From positions 23,999-87,998 of IMG/VR virus record IMGVR_UViG_3300036781_000236: a DNA stretch of 64,000 nt; one strand, given 5' to 3'. Each line of letters opens with the position of its first letter. Within the stretch, counting starts at the first letter, position 1. A program made the position numbers and the translations under genes. This document shows positions 6,397-13,829 of this stretch, piece by piece. The notes under the pieces were generated by a model. That model saw nothing but the letters and a program-made list of their open reading frames with translations, did not search any database and was not told the origin of the DNA. The stretch comes from a virus.

Positions 6397-8322
6397 TCAG
6401 GAAGCAGTCGCGTAGGTGTATGGGCAATTGTGATCAGCATAGGGAGCTGCGACGCGTCCGCTGTCACAAGTGCTTGACACAATAGCGAGAGACTGAATCC
6501 CCACGAAAGCAGAATTCTCAAAGCTCTCACCAAATAGCTGAAATACGTTGGTGCTGTTCAACACGGAGTCGCGGACGATTCCGAGTTCGAGGACTCCGCC
6601 GTCGAGGAACAGATGGCTGCCCTCGGGGAAGAGGTACATGACGACGTTGGACGGGAACGTGTTGAGGACGCCTGCGCCCTGGGTGGCGAACACCTGTCCG
6701 CGTCCTGCTGCGCTGTCGATGTAGTACGTCGGCTCGATGTTGAAGCTGCGGAACAGTGCGGTGACCTTCGCCTCCGTGGTGTCGAACCGCTCGAACTGGC
6801 TGCGGATAACGTCGGAGACGATCAGGTCGACTGCCCAGAACGGCAGCATGAGCCGGAGGATGGCGGTGGGGTCCATGCGGTTCGCGGACCGGACACCGTT
6901 CGCGGCTGCGAGCACCTGCGAGAAGATCGTCGCGGACGCCCCAAGCCCGAGCGAACCGGCGGTGACCTGGGTGCTGTTCGTGTCGATCTGGGTGAGGAGG
7001 TTCGCCTCAGCGAGCCGTGCGTGTGCCGCGAGCGTGGTTTCGGATGCCTGAGCGACCTGCTCCGGGAAGGAGCGGGCACCGAGGTTCCCGAACTGCAAGC
7101 AGTGGTAGATGATGTCCACGTCGGTCTGGACGACTGGAGGGCAGACGACGGTGAGGCACGACTTCTGCGCGGAGGAGCCACCGGCGGCGTCCTGCGCTTC
7201 CGTGATCAGGCCGACGGCGGACGAGAAGGCGCTGAGTCCGGCGGGCTGGACGAAGATGATGCCGCCGCGGTCAGCGTTGAACGACGGCAACGCTGCCTGG
7301 ACGGGCCGCATCGGCGTCGAGAGCATCTGGAGGTTGTAGTACGGCGTCACGGGGTTGCAGAGACCACCGGCTGCGACCAGCGACTGGTCGTAGGGGTTTT
7401 CGATCTGTGCGCGCTTCAGCTTCTCGAACTGCGTCTTGATGCGCTTCGGGTCGGTGACGGACGCAACAAGCGCCATGTCATCCGTCAGACTCTCGCCCGT
7501 GAGGTGGCGATCCTCGGGATAGGTGTGCCGCCAGTCGGCGCGGGCAACGACATCGTTCTCGCGCATTCCTTCCGGGATGTGACCGTAGGAACGAAGGCGA
7601 TCCTGCATGACCTTCGCGACCTCGGTCATCGAATCGAACGCCTCACCAAGAGGCTTGATGTTCGACACCGCTGCACCAGCGGTGAGCGTCACCTTCGCGG
7701 AGCGATGCTCGCGTGGGACGTTCCCGCCGACGGGACGCGGAAGCGGGACACGAACCTGGGCGGCAGCCGTGACAGTCTCGGCCTGCGTCTTGCCCTTCGC
7801 CTTCGCCTTACCGCGAACGTTCGGCATGACCTTCTCACCCGCGGGGATACCGTCGGTCTCGCCTTCGGTGTCCTCGTCGTCCTCAGTGTCCTTCATCGCG
7901 GCCTCCGCGGCGAGCGCGGCAAGTTCGGCGTCCACGTCGGCACCCTCAGCGCCCTCCGTGTCAGCGGTCTCGTCGGTCTCGACCTCGGTGGTGTCTTCCG
8001 CCTCGGCGGTGACACGCGACGCAAGCTCGGTGCGGATCGCGCCAAGCGACTCGACAGCGGCCTTCGCCTCGGCGAGCAGGTCGGCGGGGGTGTACTCGTC
8101 CGTGACGAACTCGGCGGCGTTGTCGCGTGCGGCCTGGACACCAGCGACGATGCTCGCCTCAAGTGCGGAAAGCTCGTCGGCGCTCAGCGCCGAAAGATCG
8201 GTGGGAACGTCCGGGAAAAGGTTGTCGTCGGCGTCGCTGCCGCCGCGCATGACAGGGATCACACGGCCGCGGTAGACGCGGGCGAGGCCCTGCTCGATCA
8301 GATGCTGCTGGTGCGGGTTCAT
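6397..8322 (-). CDS. major capsid protein with N-terminal acidic (scaffold-like) region
   Basis: 641 residues. Residues 1-180 are helical and strongly acidic (runs of Glu, Asp and Thr), then Lys/Arg-rich, as in capsid proteins that carry their own scaffold or delta domain for removal by the prohead protease. The rest (about 270-641) has the character of an HK97-type shell protein and ends with LFLDGGVLELGIVRDS and a Cys-containing tail. The second in-frame ATG (8322) is preferred because AGGAGG lies 7 nt before it; the first ATG overlaps that site. It lies downstream of protease and portal genes in the usual order. Confidence 0.8.
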   Translation of the reverse strand: MNPHQQHLIEQGLARVYRGRVIPVMRGGSDADDNLFPDVPTDLSALSADELSALEASIVAGVQAARDNAAEFVTDEYTPADLLAEAKAAVESLGAIRTELASRVTAEAEDTTEVETDETADTEGAEGADVDAELAALAAEAAMKDTEDDEDTEGETDGIPAGEKVMPNVRGKAKAKGKTQAETVTAAAQVRVPLPRPVGGNVPREHRSAKVTLTAGAAVSNIKPLGEAFDSMTEVAKVMQDRLRSYGHIPEGMRENDVVARADWRHTYPEDRHLTGESLTDDMALVASVTDPKRIKTQFEKLKRAQIENPYDQSLVAAGGLCNPVTPYYNLQMLSTPMRPVQAALPSFNADRGGIIFVQPAGLSAFSSAVGLITEAQDAAGGSSAQKSCLTVVCPPVVQTDVDIIYHCLQFGNLGARSFPEQVAQASETTLAAHARLAEANLLTQIDTNSTQVTAGSLGLGASATIFSQVLAAANGVRSANRMDPTAILRLMLPFWAVDLIVSDVIRSQFERFDTTEAKVTALFRSFNIEPTYYIDSAAGRGQVFATQGAGVLNTFPSNVVMYLFPEGSHLFLDGGVLELGIVRDSVLNSTNVFQLFGESFENSAFVGIQSLAIVSSTCDSGRVAAPYADHNCPYTYATAS

Positions 8323-8470
8323 AGCCATTCCTCCTGGCGCAAAGTTGAAGTTCTCGGTTTGCGCTAGGCGGCTATGACGCCGAGCTACCCAGGAACGACT
8401 ATGGCGTTCGGGTGGGTACGCAGAATCTTACCGTGGTGCGTGGTGGCGTCCCTCAACCAGCGGTCGAGTG

Positions 8471-8500
8471 TTGTCACGCGGGCGTGACGGCATGTATCCT
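8471..8500 (+). promoter_or_regulatory. promoter containing palindrome copy 3
   Basis: TTGTCA (8471-8476), 18-bp spacer, TATCCT (8495-8500). The palindrome TCACGC-GG-GCGTGA (8474-8487) overlaps the -35 box and most of the spacer, an arrangement that would let a bound protein exclude RNA polymerase. The ATG at 8510 is 9 nt past the -10 box, implying a leaderless message. The 8323-8470 stretch to the left holds only the capsid gene leader. Confidence 0.55.
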
Positions 8501-8509
8501 GCTATGCGA

Positions 8510-8869
8510 ATGTCGAGGAACATCGTTCATCCCGAGACGGCAGAGAGAAACCGCACGGTAGGTCTTCCTGGCGGTTACACCTTCAACTCCTACACGCCAG
8601 ACGACTACGAAGGCATCACGCTTTCGTTCGGATGCGTCAGGATCGGCGATCACGCGCACATCCTTGTTGAGTCAGGCCGCGTTCTAAGGATTGTCGCAGG
8701 TGATAGCTGCCCGACCGCCAGAACTGGCGGCGCGGGAAAGCTTGTGTTGCGATGGCATGAATGGCTTGTGCTACGCGAGGTTTTGGACGCCGATCCTCGC
8801 ATCCGCATAGCTGAGATTGAGAAGCCAACCACCAAGATGGCGGCACGACACGCAGGAGGGAAGCAATGA
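8510..8869 (+). CDS. hypothetical protein, first gene of rightward operon 1
   Basis: 119 residues, no recognised domain. It begins with short beta strands (GGYTFNSYTPDDYEGITLSFG). Start codons further upstream in the same frame overlap the promoter, so the ATG at 8510 is chosen. Its end overlaps the glycosyltransferase gene by 4 nt, so the two are translated from one message. Function unknown. Confidence 0.6.
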   Translation: MSRNIVHPETAERNRTVGLPGGYTFNSYTPDDYEGITLSFGCVRIGDHAHILVESGRVLRIVAGDSCPTARTGGAGKLVLRWHEWLVLREVLDADPRIRIAEIEKPTTKMAARHAGGKQ

Positions 8870-9564
8870 GCGCGTACATCGTGGCAGTTCTTACGCCTGT
8901 CCTCGCGCGCCCTCACCGCGTTGAGCCATTGATCGCTTCCCTGCGTGCCGCGGCCACGATCACTCCATGCCGCCTGGTGTTCATCGCGACAGAAGGAGAC
9001 GACGAGGAGATCGCAGCGATCCTGCCGCACACGGGCCAGCACGGCGATGTGTGGCTGCTCACCGTCTCGCCCGAGCAGGAAGGATGGGGCAGGAAGATCA
9101 ACTTCGGGATGCGGTTCACCACCGAGCCGTTCGTCTTCACCGGGGCCGACGACCTCGACTTCCACCCCGGCTGCTTCGAACGGATGCTCGCCGCGCACCT
9201 CGAAACCCGCGCGTGCGTGATCGGAACGAACGACGAAGCTAATCCGCGCGTCCAGTCGGGCCACCACTCCACCCACATGCTCGTGTGTCGCGAATACGGC
9301 GAGTGCGGCACCGTAGACGCCCCGGACTCGGGGAATATCATGTGCGAGGCGTACGACCACAGCTTCGTTGATGACGAGTTCGTCGCGACCGCACGCGCTC
9401 GGGGAACGTACGCTCACGCGAAGGACGCTGTGGTCGCGCACAGCCACCCGAACTGGGGGACGGCCCCTACGGACGGCACCTACCAGAAGGGGCAGCGGCG
9501 CTTCGCGGAAGACCAGCGGCTGTTCCAGTCCCGCCGGTACCTGTGGGAACAGCGGCTCGCGTGA
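8866..9564 (+). CDS. family 2-like glycosyltransferase
   Basis: 232 residues. The GT-A pattern is present: an N-terminal strand (YIVAVLTPVLARPHRVEPLIASL), a nucleotide-sugar region, and GADDLDFHPGCFERML (about 95-110), where DDLD takes the place of the metal-binding DXD. A later His-rich segment (HAKDAVVAHSHPNW) fits an acceptor-side loop. It would move a sugar from a nucleotide-sugar donor to an unknown acceptor. It and the gene at 10584 lie apart from the island at 24-39 kb. Confidence 0.75.
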   Translation: MSAYIVAVLTPVLARPHRVEPLIASLRAAATITPCRLVFIATEGDDEEIAAILPHTGQHGDVWLLTVSPEQEGWGRKINFGMRFTTEPFVFTGADDLDFHPGCFERMLAAHLETRACVIGTNDEANPRVQSGHHSTHMLVCREYGECGTVDAPDSGNIMCEAYDHSFVDDEFVATARARGTYAHAKDAVVAHSHPNWGTAPTDGTYQKGQRRFAEDQRLFQSRRYLWEQRLA

Positions 9565-9674
9565 CGCGCCCCCAAGCCATCATCGTCGTCGTCTGCTCCG
9601 TGTTGGCGTGCCTGCTGGGTTTGCTCGGTGCGTTCGCTAAAGCGATGGAAGCCACCGAAAGCGCGTCCGACTAG
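9561..9674 (+). CDS. small single-span membrane protein
   Basis: 37 residues from a GTG that overlaps the glycosyltransferase stop codon (GTGA). After VTRPQ it has one hydrophobic segment of about 20 residues (IIVVVCSVLACLLGLLGAF), then a short charged tail. The coupling suggests it is co-translated with the glycosyltransferase and might tether or assist it at the membrane; that role is inferred. Confidence 0.55.
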   Translation: MTRPQAIIVVVCSVLACLLGLLGAFAKAMEATESASD

Positions 9675-9690
9675 ATCACATTTCCCACCC

Positions 9691-9719
9691 TTGACTTCGT
9701 ATAGCAGGGTCGGTACGCT
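9691..9719 (+). promoter_or_regulatory. promoter within rightward operon 1
   Basis: TTGACT, 17-bp spacer containing CGTATAGCAGGG, then TACGCT. The same box, spacer element and downstream leader recur at 18191. The spacer element is the reverse complement of the CCTGCTATACG box that serves as -10 at other promoters. Confidence 0.65.
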
Positions 9720-9726
9720 TTCCGGC

Positions 9727-9736
9727 GTCACGATCC
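9727..9736 (+). repeat. GTCACGATCC leader motif of operon 1
   Basis: A 10-bp motif in the 5' leader. It is found again in the leader at 18226 and, inverted (GGATCGTGAC), near the end of both rightward operons (10519 and 19329). Confidence 0.6.
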
Positions 9737-9759
9737 AACCAATCTAGGAGGGTGAGCAA

Positions 9760-9909
9760 ATGAAGTCCACCACTACCGAGGATCTTTGCCGGGAGCGCAC
9801 ATCGCTTCGGATGCAGCGCGACGCTTTCAGCGCAGGCCACGAGCCGGCTTCTGTCATGAACCGCCTGCGAGAGATCGAACGGGAGCTTGCTCGTCGCCGA
9901 ACTGCGTAG
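9760..9909 (+). CDS. small charged hypothetical protein
   Basis: 49 residues, predicted mostly helical and rich in Arg and Glu (REIERELARRRTA at the C terminus). AGGAGG lies 8 nt before the ATG. It is the first gene after the 9691 promoter. No family recognised. Confidence 0.6.
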   Translation: MKSTTTEDLCRERTSLRMQRDAFSAGHEPASVMNRLREIERELARRRTA

Positions 9910-9979
9910 CTTTGCGGATCGTCGCCTACTGGGCGGCGGTTCGGAGCGCTACCGCTCCCGAAGCAGGAGGGTGAGATAC

Positions 9980-10150
9980 ATGAAAGACGCAGTGAAGGAA
10001 ATGACCGTGCCGACGAAAGCGCACAATCTGTGCTTGCTGCCGGTGTTCGAGAACGGCATCAAGGTCGCAAACTGCACCCATCCTCGCGGTACAGAGCATT
10101 TCCACGAGGTTTGGACGAAGAACACCGAGCCCGCTAAGGAGGCGTCGTGA
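9980..10150 (+). CDS. small hypothetical protein
   Basis: 56 residues with a clear AGGAGG ribosome site before the ATG. It contains one Cys-His pair region (LCLLPVF, CTHPRGTEHFHEVW) that could bind a metal. A short hairpin (GGAGCG-CTAC-CGCTCC) lies 20-40 nt upstream. The stop overlaps the next gene (GTGA). Confidence 0.6.
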   Translation: MKDAVKEMTVPTKAHNLCLLPVFENGIKVANCTHPRGTEHFHEVWTKNTEPAKEAS

Positions 10151-10269
10151 GCCACGGGGCGTTGGTGTTCGTCGCCTGGGCCATGACCCACGGCATGAGG
10201 TGCTGGAGCGAAGTTCACTTGTACGGTGGGCCGTTGGTGGGGACGTGGCGGGAATGGCTGTGCAAATGA
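10147..10269 (+). CDS. small hypothetical protein
   Basis: 40 residues from a GTG overlapping the previous stop. It is aromatic-rich (ALVFVAWAMTHGMRCW, GTWREWLCK) and weakly hydrophobic at the N terminus. Overlaps at both ends support translation by coupling. No family recognised. Confidence 0.5.
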   Translation: MSHGALVFVAWAMTHGMRCWSEVHLYGGPLVGTWREWLCK

Positions 10270-10445
10270 GCGCGGACAAGCTCTCAGGATGGGTCGCTGT
10301 CGGCGGCACTCACCCGCTTCGTGGCTTGACGCTATACGGGCCATTCAATACAGCCGACGAAGCGTCGGAATGGGCTAATGAGGAGCTGGGCCAGGTCGGG
10401 GATTGGTGGATCGAGGAGCTTTGGGCGGCGGAGGAGAAGTCATGA
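10266..10445 (+). CDS. small hypothetical protein
   Basis: 59 residues from an ATG overlapping the previous stop (ATGA). The pattern WVAVGGTHPLRGLTLYGPF followed by an acidic helix (ADEASEWANEEL) suggests a small alpha/beta fold. No family recognised. Confidence 0.6.
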   Translation: MSADKLSGWVAVGGTHPLRGLTLYGPFNTADEASEWANEELGQVGDWWIEELWAAEEKS

Positions 10446-10510
10446 CTTCGGAGCCGAAGCTGGACGCTGCCGTTGAGGCTCACCGTGCGGTAGAGACGCT
10501 AAGGACTTAG
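10442..10510 (+). CDS. very small open frame at the end of operon 1
   Basis: 22 residues starting at an ATG that overlaps the previous stop, predicted helical. Included because of the tight coupling; it could equally be untranslated. Confidence 0.35.
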   Translation: MTSEPKLDAAVEAHRAVETLRT

Positions 10511-10518
10511 CGGCGGGT

Positions 10519-10528
10519 GGATCGTGAC
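10519..10528 (+). repeat. inverted copy of the leader motif at the end of operon 1
   Basis: GGATCGTGAC, the reverse complement of the 10-bp leader motif at 9727. Fourteen bases including its flank (AGTCACGATCCACC when reversed) match the operon 2 leader. Confidence 0.6.
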
Positions 10529-10558
10529 TGAACCCTCCCTGGTACGCCGCTAACGAAC

Positions 10559-10580
10559 GAGGCCCCCGCAAGGGGGCCTC
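10559..10580. terminator. terminator between convergent genes
   Basis: GAGGCCCCC-GCAA-GGGGGCCTC, a perfect 9-bp stem closed by a GCAA tetraloop and followed by TGTT. It lies after operon 1 and 4 nt before the stop of the leftward glycosyltransferase, so it serves both strands. Confidence 0.85.
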
Positions 10581-10583
10581 TGT

Positions 10584-11270
10584 TCATCCAGGCCCGAGCG
10601 TCCAATCCACATACAGGGCGCAGTCATCCATGGGGAAGCACACGGCGACACGGCCTGGGTCCACACCCAATCGGTGCTTCTTCCCGAGCAGCGACTGCAC
10701 CAGGTCGGGATGCTGCACGAGGGACGGGACCGACCCGAGCGGTGTCTCGCCGTGGTCGCGGAGGAACCTGCCGATGATCTCATCATCGGCGACGAACGAC
10801 TCGGGCCACAGCTGTTCGTCCACATAACGGAGCAGGGGGTGGATGAGCCGCACGGGCCAGCACGTAGCTACGGCGCTACACCAACGTGCGGTGGTGAGTT
10901 CCGCCCACGACACCCCTCGGGCGCACGCGCGCTCCATCGCCTGCTTATGCTCGTACGGGTTCCCGCTCACGTGGAACACGAGGACCCTGTCCGGCCTCGC
11001 CACTATCGCAGCGACCAGGGCTTCCGTGAAGCCCTGACATAGCTCACCGTCGTCCTGCACGACCATGCGGTGCGTCGGTGCGCCTGCGTTCGTGAATCCG
11101 CACCCGAACCCTGGTGTCGCCTCAAGCACGGCACGGTAGGTGCGCCACGGCGACCGGCGCGGATGATCGGGGGTCGGGTCGAACACCACGTCCGCGCCTG
11201 TAGCGGCGGCGAGTGCAGCGGCCATGTCAGCGCGTGCGGGCGACGCTTGTATCCCGATGCTAACCCTCAA
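10584..11270 (-). CDS. glycosyltransferase-like protein
   Basis: About 228 residues. The N-terminal strand RVSIGIQASPAR, then HRMVVQDDGELC (about 75-85) with a QDD pair in the DXD position, and a C-terminal region ending SFVADDEIIGRFLRDHG fit a GT-A fold enzyme acting on a nucleotide sugar. A TTG at 11270 gives the typical start MRVSIGIQ. The open frame continues to a GTG at 11291 inside the palindrome, which is an alternative start. Confidence 0.6.
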   Translation of the reverse strand: MRVSIGIQASPARADMAAALAAATGADVVFDPTPDHPRRSPWRTYRAVLEATPGFGCGFTNAGAPTHRMVVQDDGELCQGFTEALVAAIVARPDRVLVFHVSGNPYEHKQAMERACARGVSWAELTTARWCSAVATCWPVRLIHPLLRYVDEQLWPESFVADDEIIGRFLRDHGETPLGSVPSLVQHPDLVQSLLGKKHRLGVDPGRVAVCFPMDDCALYVDWTLGPG

Positions 11271-11287
11271 CCCAACGTTTAGGTCTA

Positions 11288-11301
11288 TCACGCGCGCGTG
11301 A
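11288..11301. repeat. 14-bp palindrome, copy 4, with TATAGC box
   Basis: TCACGC-GC-GCGTGA. TATAGC lies 17 bp from the left arm (11311) on the plus strand, inside the perfect palindrome TGCTATAGCA. Both neighbours are leftward: a gene ends at 11310 and another starts at about 11270. Confidence 0.75.
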
Positions 11302-11309
11302 CGGGCCTG

Positions 11310-13001
11310 CTATAGCAAGCCGAGCGCGATGAGTTCCGCGATCTCCGCCAGGTCACGGTCGTCCAACGGCTGCTCGCCGAGTCTGCGTGCCACCCACCCT
11401 GCGGGGAAGCCGCTCCCGCCGACACCAGCCGCCACAGTAGGGATCGGCGCTGGGATCGCGGTGAGGAGTGCTGCCAACGCGCCTTCCCCACCGAGCAGCG
11501 CAACCAGACGCTGGTACTCCGTCACCGTGACACTCAACGCACCCGCACCGGCGAGCGAGGCGACAAACCGCTGATACGGGGTGATCGTTGCGTTCAACGC
11601 CCCCGTGCCCATTAGGGACGCAGCGAACCGCTGGTACAAGGTCATCGACGCGGCGAGCGACCCAGCACCTACCATCGCGGCCGTGAACCGCTTATACGGC
11701 GTCACCGCAGCCGACAGAGCACCCACGCCTGCCAGTTGCGGAGCGAGCCGCTGATATGGCGTTACTGTCGCAGACAAAGCACCCGCGCCTGCGAGGGATA
11801 CGAGTATTTGAACGAGCGGGTTGTAGTCCACCGATGCCCACACGTTCGTGACACCAACCGCTTGAAGGTTGATCACGGACTGCAAATAGCCGATCTGCAT
11901 TGATGTGAGCGTCGCGGCTGTCCACGCGCCACCGTCCGGGTCCAGGTACGTGACCAACGGGTAGTACGACGCCCCTGGCTGTGTCGGGTTCGTCGTCCAC
12001 GTCACCGTGTTCGGAGCCAACGACGCCGACATAGCCTTCGTGCCACCACTTGTCTTCTCGATCTGCACCTTCACCGCCGCCGTCGCATCCGCACCAACAA
12101 GGTCAGCGATCCTGCCGCCAACGCACAGCGTGTTGATCGTGTCGAGTGACCCGACCCCAGACGCCCCGACCGCGAACAGGTCGCTCGCGTTCAAAACCGC
12201 AGACGCGTTATACGAGGTCGCGTCGTCCGGCGGCACCTCATTCACCCTAGTCCAGTTATTCGCTGACCCAGCCGTACCTCCCACTTGCACAGGGAACGTG
12301 TTGCTATCACCTGGCGCTGCGGGATGAAGATGGATGATCTTTCCCGGCCCGCACCACGAGTTCTGCACTGACCCTGTAGCGTCATTCACGGCAAGATCGT
12401 CTGCGTACATCACTCCCTGAGTTACTGTAGAGTTAGGCAATCCAACCTGAAATCTCGCCGTAGAACCAGCAACATTGTTAACACCAGACCCAATCACGAT
12501 TCCAGCCGTACCTGGATCGTTACCTGACGTTCCACAATCTGTATATCTCGCCTCATATGTACACGGAGAAACAGTGGCATCTACCTTGAACTCAATACGA
12601 TACCAATGTCCTACCTGAACAATACCGTTAGCGGTATTACCAATGATAGTTCCACCTGTCTGCTGCAAGAAAAGAGCGCCGTTTCCGTTAGTTGCAATGC
12701 TTCCCTGTGCTCCACCTCCTATCGCAGCCCATTGTGCAAATATCTTACGGTTTCCTCCCTCTGAAATAAGAGTGTCGAACAATACATATGCTCTAGAGTA
12801 GAAAACCGCGGATTGGTTCGTCTTAGCAAACGCCCAGTTGATTGTCTGAGCAGCACCAGAAGGCGCGAACTTCCAAGACGCCAGTCCTGACCGAACTTTT
12901 GCGGCTGTCGTAGAGATCGTTACACCAGCAGAAACGGTGTCTGCTTCAACACCTGCGGTGGCGCTCTGAAGTTCTGCTCCGCTTTGCAGGAGACGGGCCA
13001 T
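11310..13001 (-). CDS. fibre-like virion protein with 20-residue repeats
   Basis: 563 residues from an ATG with GGAGGGG upstream. The first about 230 residues look like a beta-sandwich (laminin-G/jelly-roll type: repeated strands, WYRIEFKVD, YADDLAVND). The C terminus has five to six 20-residue repeats of the form LAGAGALSATVTPYQRLAPQ. It is probably displayed on the virion (head fibre, decoration or tail-tip protein). Composition in the middle (12400-12950) is visibly lower in GC than the repeats, hinting at a composite origin. The binding target is unknown. Confidence 0.6.
   Translation of the reverse strand: MARLLQSGAELQSATAGVEADTVSAGVTISTTAAKVRSGLASWKFAPSGAAQTINWAFAKTNQSAVFYSRAYVLFDTLISEGGNRKIFAQWAAIGGGAQGSIATNGNGALFLQQTGGTIIGNTANGIVQVGHWYRIEFKVDATVSPCTYEARYTDCGTSGNDPGTAGIVIGSGVNNVAGSTARFQVGLPNSTVTQGVMYADDLAVNDATGSVQNSWCGPGKIIHLHPAAPGDSNTFPVQVGGTAGSANNWTRVNEVPPDDATSYNASAVLNASDLFAVGASGVGSLDTINTLCVGGRIADLVGADATAAVKVQIEKTSGGTKAMSASLAPNTVTWTTNPTQPGASYYPLVTYLDPDGGAWTAATLTSMQIGYLQSVINLQAVGVTNVWASVDYNPLVQILVSLAGAGALSATVTPYQRLAPQLAGVGALSAAVTPYKRFTAAMVGAGSLAASMTLYQRFAASLMGTGALNATITPYQRFVASLAGAGALSVTVTEYQRLVALLGGEGALAALLTAIPAPIPTVAAGVGGSGFPAGWVARRLGEQPLDDRDLAEIAELIALGLL
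11440..11800 (-). repeat. 60-bp tandem coding repeats
   Basis: Five to six tandem 60-bp units encode the 20-residue motif with core G-x-GAL-x-A-x-(V/I)-T-x-YQR. The units have diverged from one another (YKR, YQR; PY, LY, EY), so the array is not a recent expansion. Confidence 0.75.
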
Positions 13002-13014
13002 CGCCCCTCCTACT

Positions 13015-13554
13015 CTACGTCTCGGTGATCGACTCAGCCCCAGACACAATCTGGGGAGTGTCACCGGGGTTGATCGCTGTGCTAGTGATAGAGCACCAGT
13101 ACAGGATGTTTCCGCTCGATGCTGCGTCTAGGATCGCGAAGTAGGTGACGGTCTGCAACGACCCAGCGTTCGTGCCGAACGTGATCGCGACGCTGTTTGT
13201 CGTCGCCGACCCCGCGGTCGAGGTGCTGTAGTTCGACGTGTTCGCGGTGACCGCTACACGGGCGTACCCTGTGTAGGAAGCCTCACCGCTCGAAGCGCCC
13301 GTAGACGACGCCGACAGCGCCGATGTCCACAACGCCTGGTAGAGCGTCGCGGGTGGCGTGTATGTGGTGGCGTTGAAGATCGCGTTCAGCAGCTTGCTGA
13401 CCAAATATTGGCTCTTGCCCGTCACCCACCGCACGAGGTCGCGGAGACCTGTAGAGGTCGGCTTGAACACCACCGCGCCGCCCGTCACGCGGGCGTGATA
13501 GACCCGGCCGTCGCGGCCGTGCCACACCAACCCGTCCAGCGATACAGCGGTCAC
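13015..13554 (-). CDS. fibre-like structural protein
   Basis: 179 residues. The middle resembles phage tail-fibre and head-fibre domains (TLYQALWTSALSASSTG, SYTGYARVAV, QTVTYFAILDAAS). It starts at a GTG overlapping the preceding stop (GTGA). Palindrome copy 5 (13485-13498) lies inside its 5' coding region. It probably works with the repeat protein encoded just downstream. Confidence 0.55.
   Translation of the reverse strand: MTAVSLDGLVWHGRDGRVYHARVTGGAVVFKPTSTGLRDLVRWVTGKSQYLVSKLLNAIFNATTYTPPATLYQALWTSALSASSTGASSGEASYTGYARVAVTANTSNYSTSTAGSATTNSVAITFGTNAGSLQTVTYFAILDAASSGNILYWCSITSTAINPGDTPQIVSGAESITET
13485..13498. repeat. 14-bp palindrome, copy 5 (coding)
   Basis: Perfect TCACGC-GG-GCGTGA inside the first 25 codons of the fibre-like gene. 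No TATACG box is nearby. One of few perfect copies not at a gene boundary. Confidence 0.7.
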
Positions 13555-13829
13555 TGTGTGCTCCTGATGTCGTCCAGCACCTTCTGCACGGCGGTCATCT
13601 CGTCGGGGGTGACGCTAACCATCGGAGAGCCGTCAGCAGGCACCAGGAGTGCGTACCGTTCATGCTTCCGGTCAGACCACGACTCGTCACCATCGGTAGA
13701 GACGCGATAGGTGCCGTCGTCGTTCAAGTACAGCCGTTCCCCAAGCGCGTCATAACCCGTGGCAGGGTCGGTGACGACCGAGTAGTGCCACCCGTCCTGG
13801 TAACACACCGGACCCGTGTAGACGGTCAC
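13551..13829 (-). CDS. hypothetical protein in the structural operon
   Basis: 92 residues from a GTG overlapping the ATPase stop (GTG-ACG region). The N-terminal half looks like beta strands (YQDGWHYSVVTDPATGYDALGERLYL); the C-terminal helix is TPDEMTAVQKVLDDI. It is coupled on both sides. No family recognised. Confidence 0.6.
   Translation of the reverse strand: MTVYTGPVCYQDGWHYSVVTDPATGYDALGERLYLNDDGTYRVSTDGDESWSDRKHERYALLVPADGSPMVSVTPDEMTAVQKVLDDIRSTQ

Noticed and set aside
5427-6533. Leftward 368-codon frame opposite the HNH gene at 5616
   Set aside because: The plus-strand HNH has conserved zinc and HNH motifs; the minus frame has none and overlaps two real structural genes.
6613-8367. 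Rightward 584-codon open frame opposite the major capsid gene
   Set aside because: It is the antisense shadow of a GC-rich coding region; its product is Arg/Gly/Val-rich without domains, and it has no ribosome site.
10524-10553. GTG-started 9-codon frame after operon 1
   Set aside because: Too short, no ribosome site, and it overlaps the inverted GGATCGTGAC motif before the terminator.
13015-13554. Reading the two fibre-like genes (13015 and 11310) as one frameshifted gene
   Set aside because: Each has its own start and ribosome site or coupling, the products are complete in themselves, and there is no slippery sequence at the junction that I can see.
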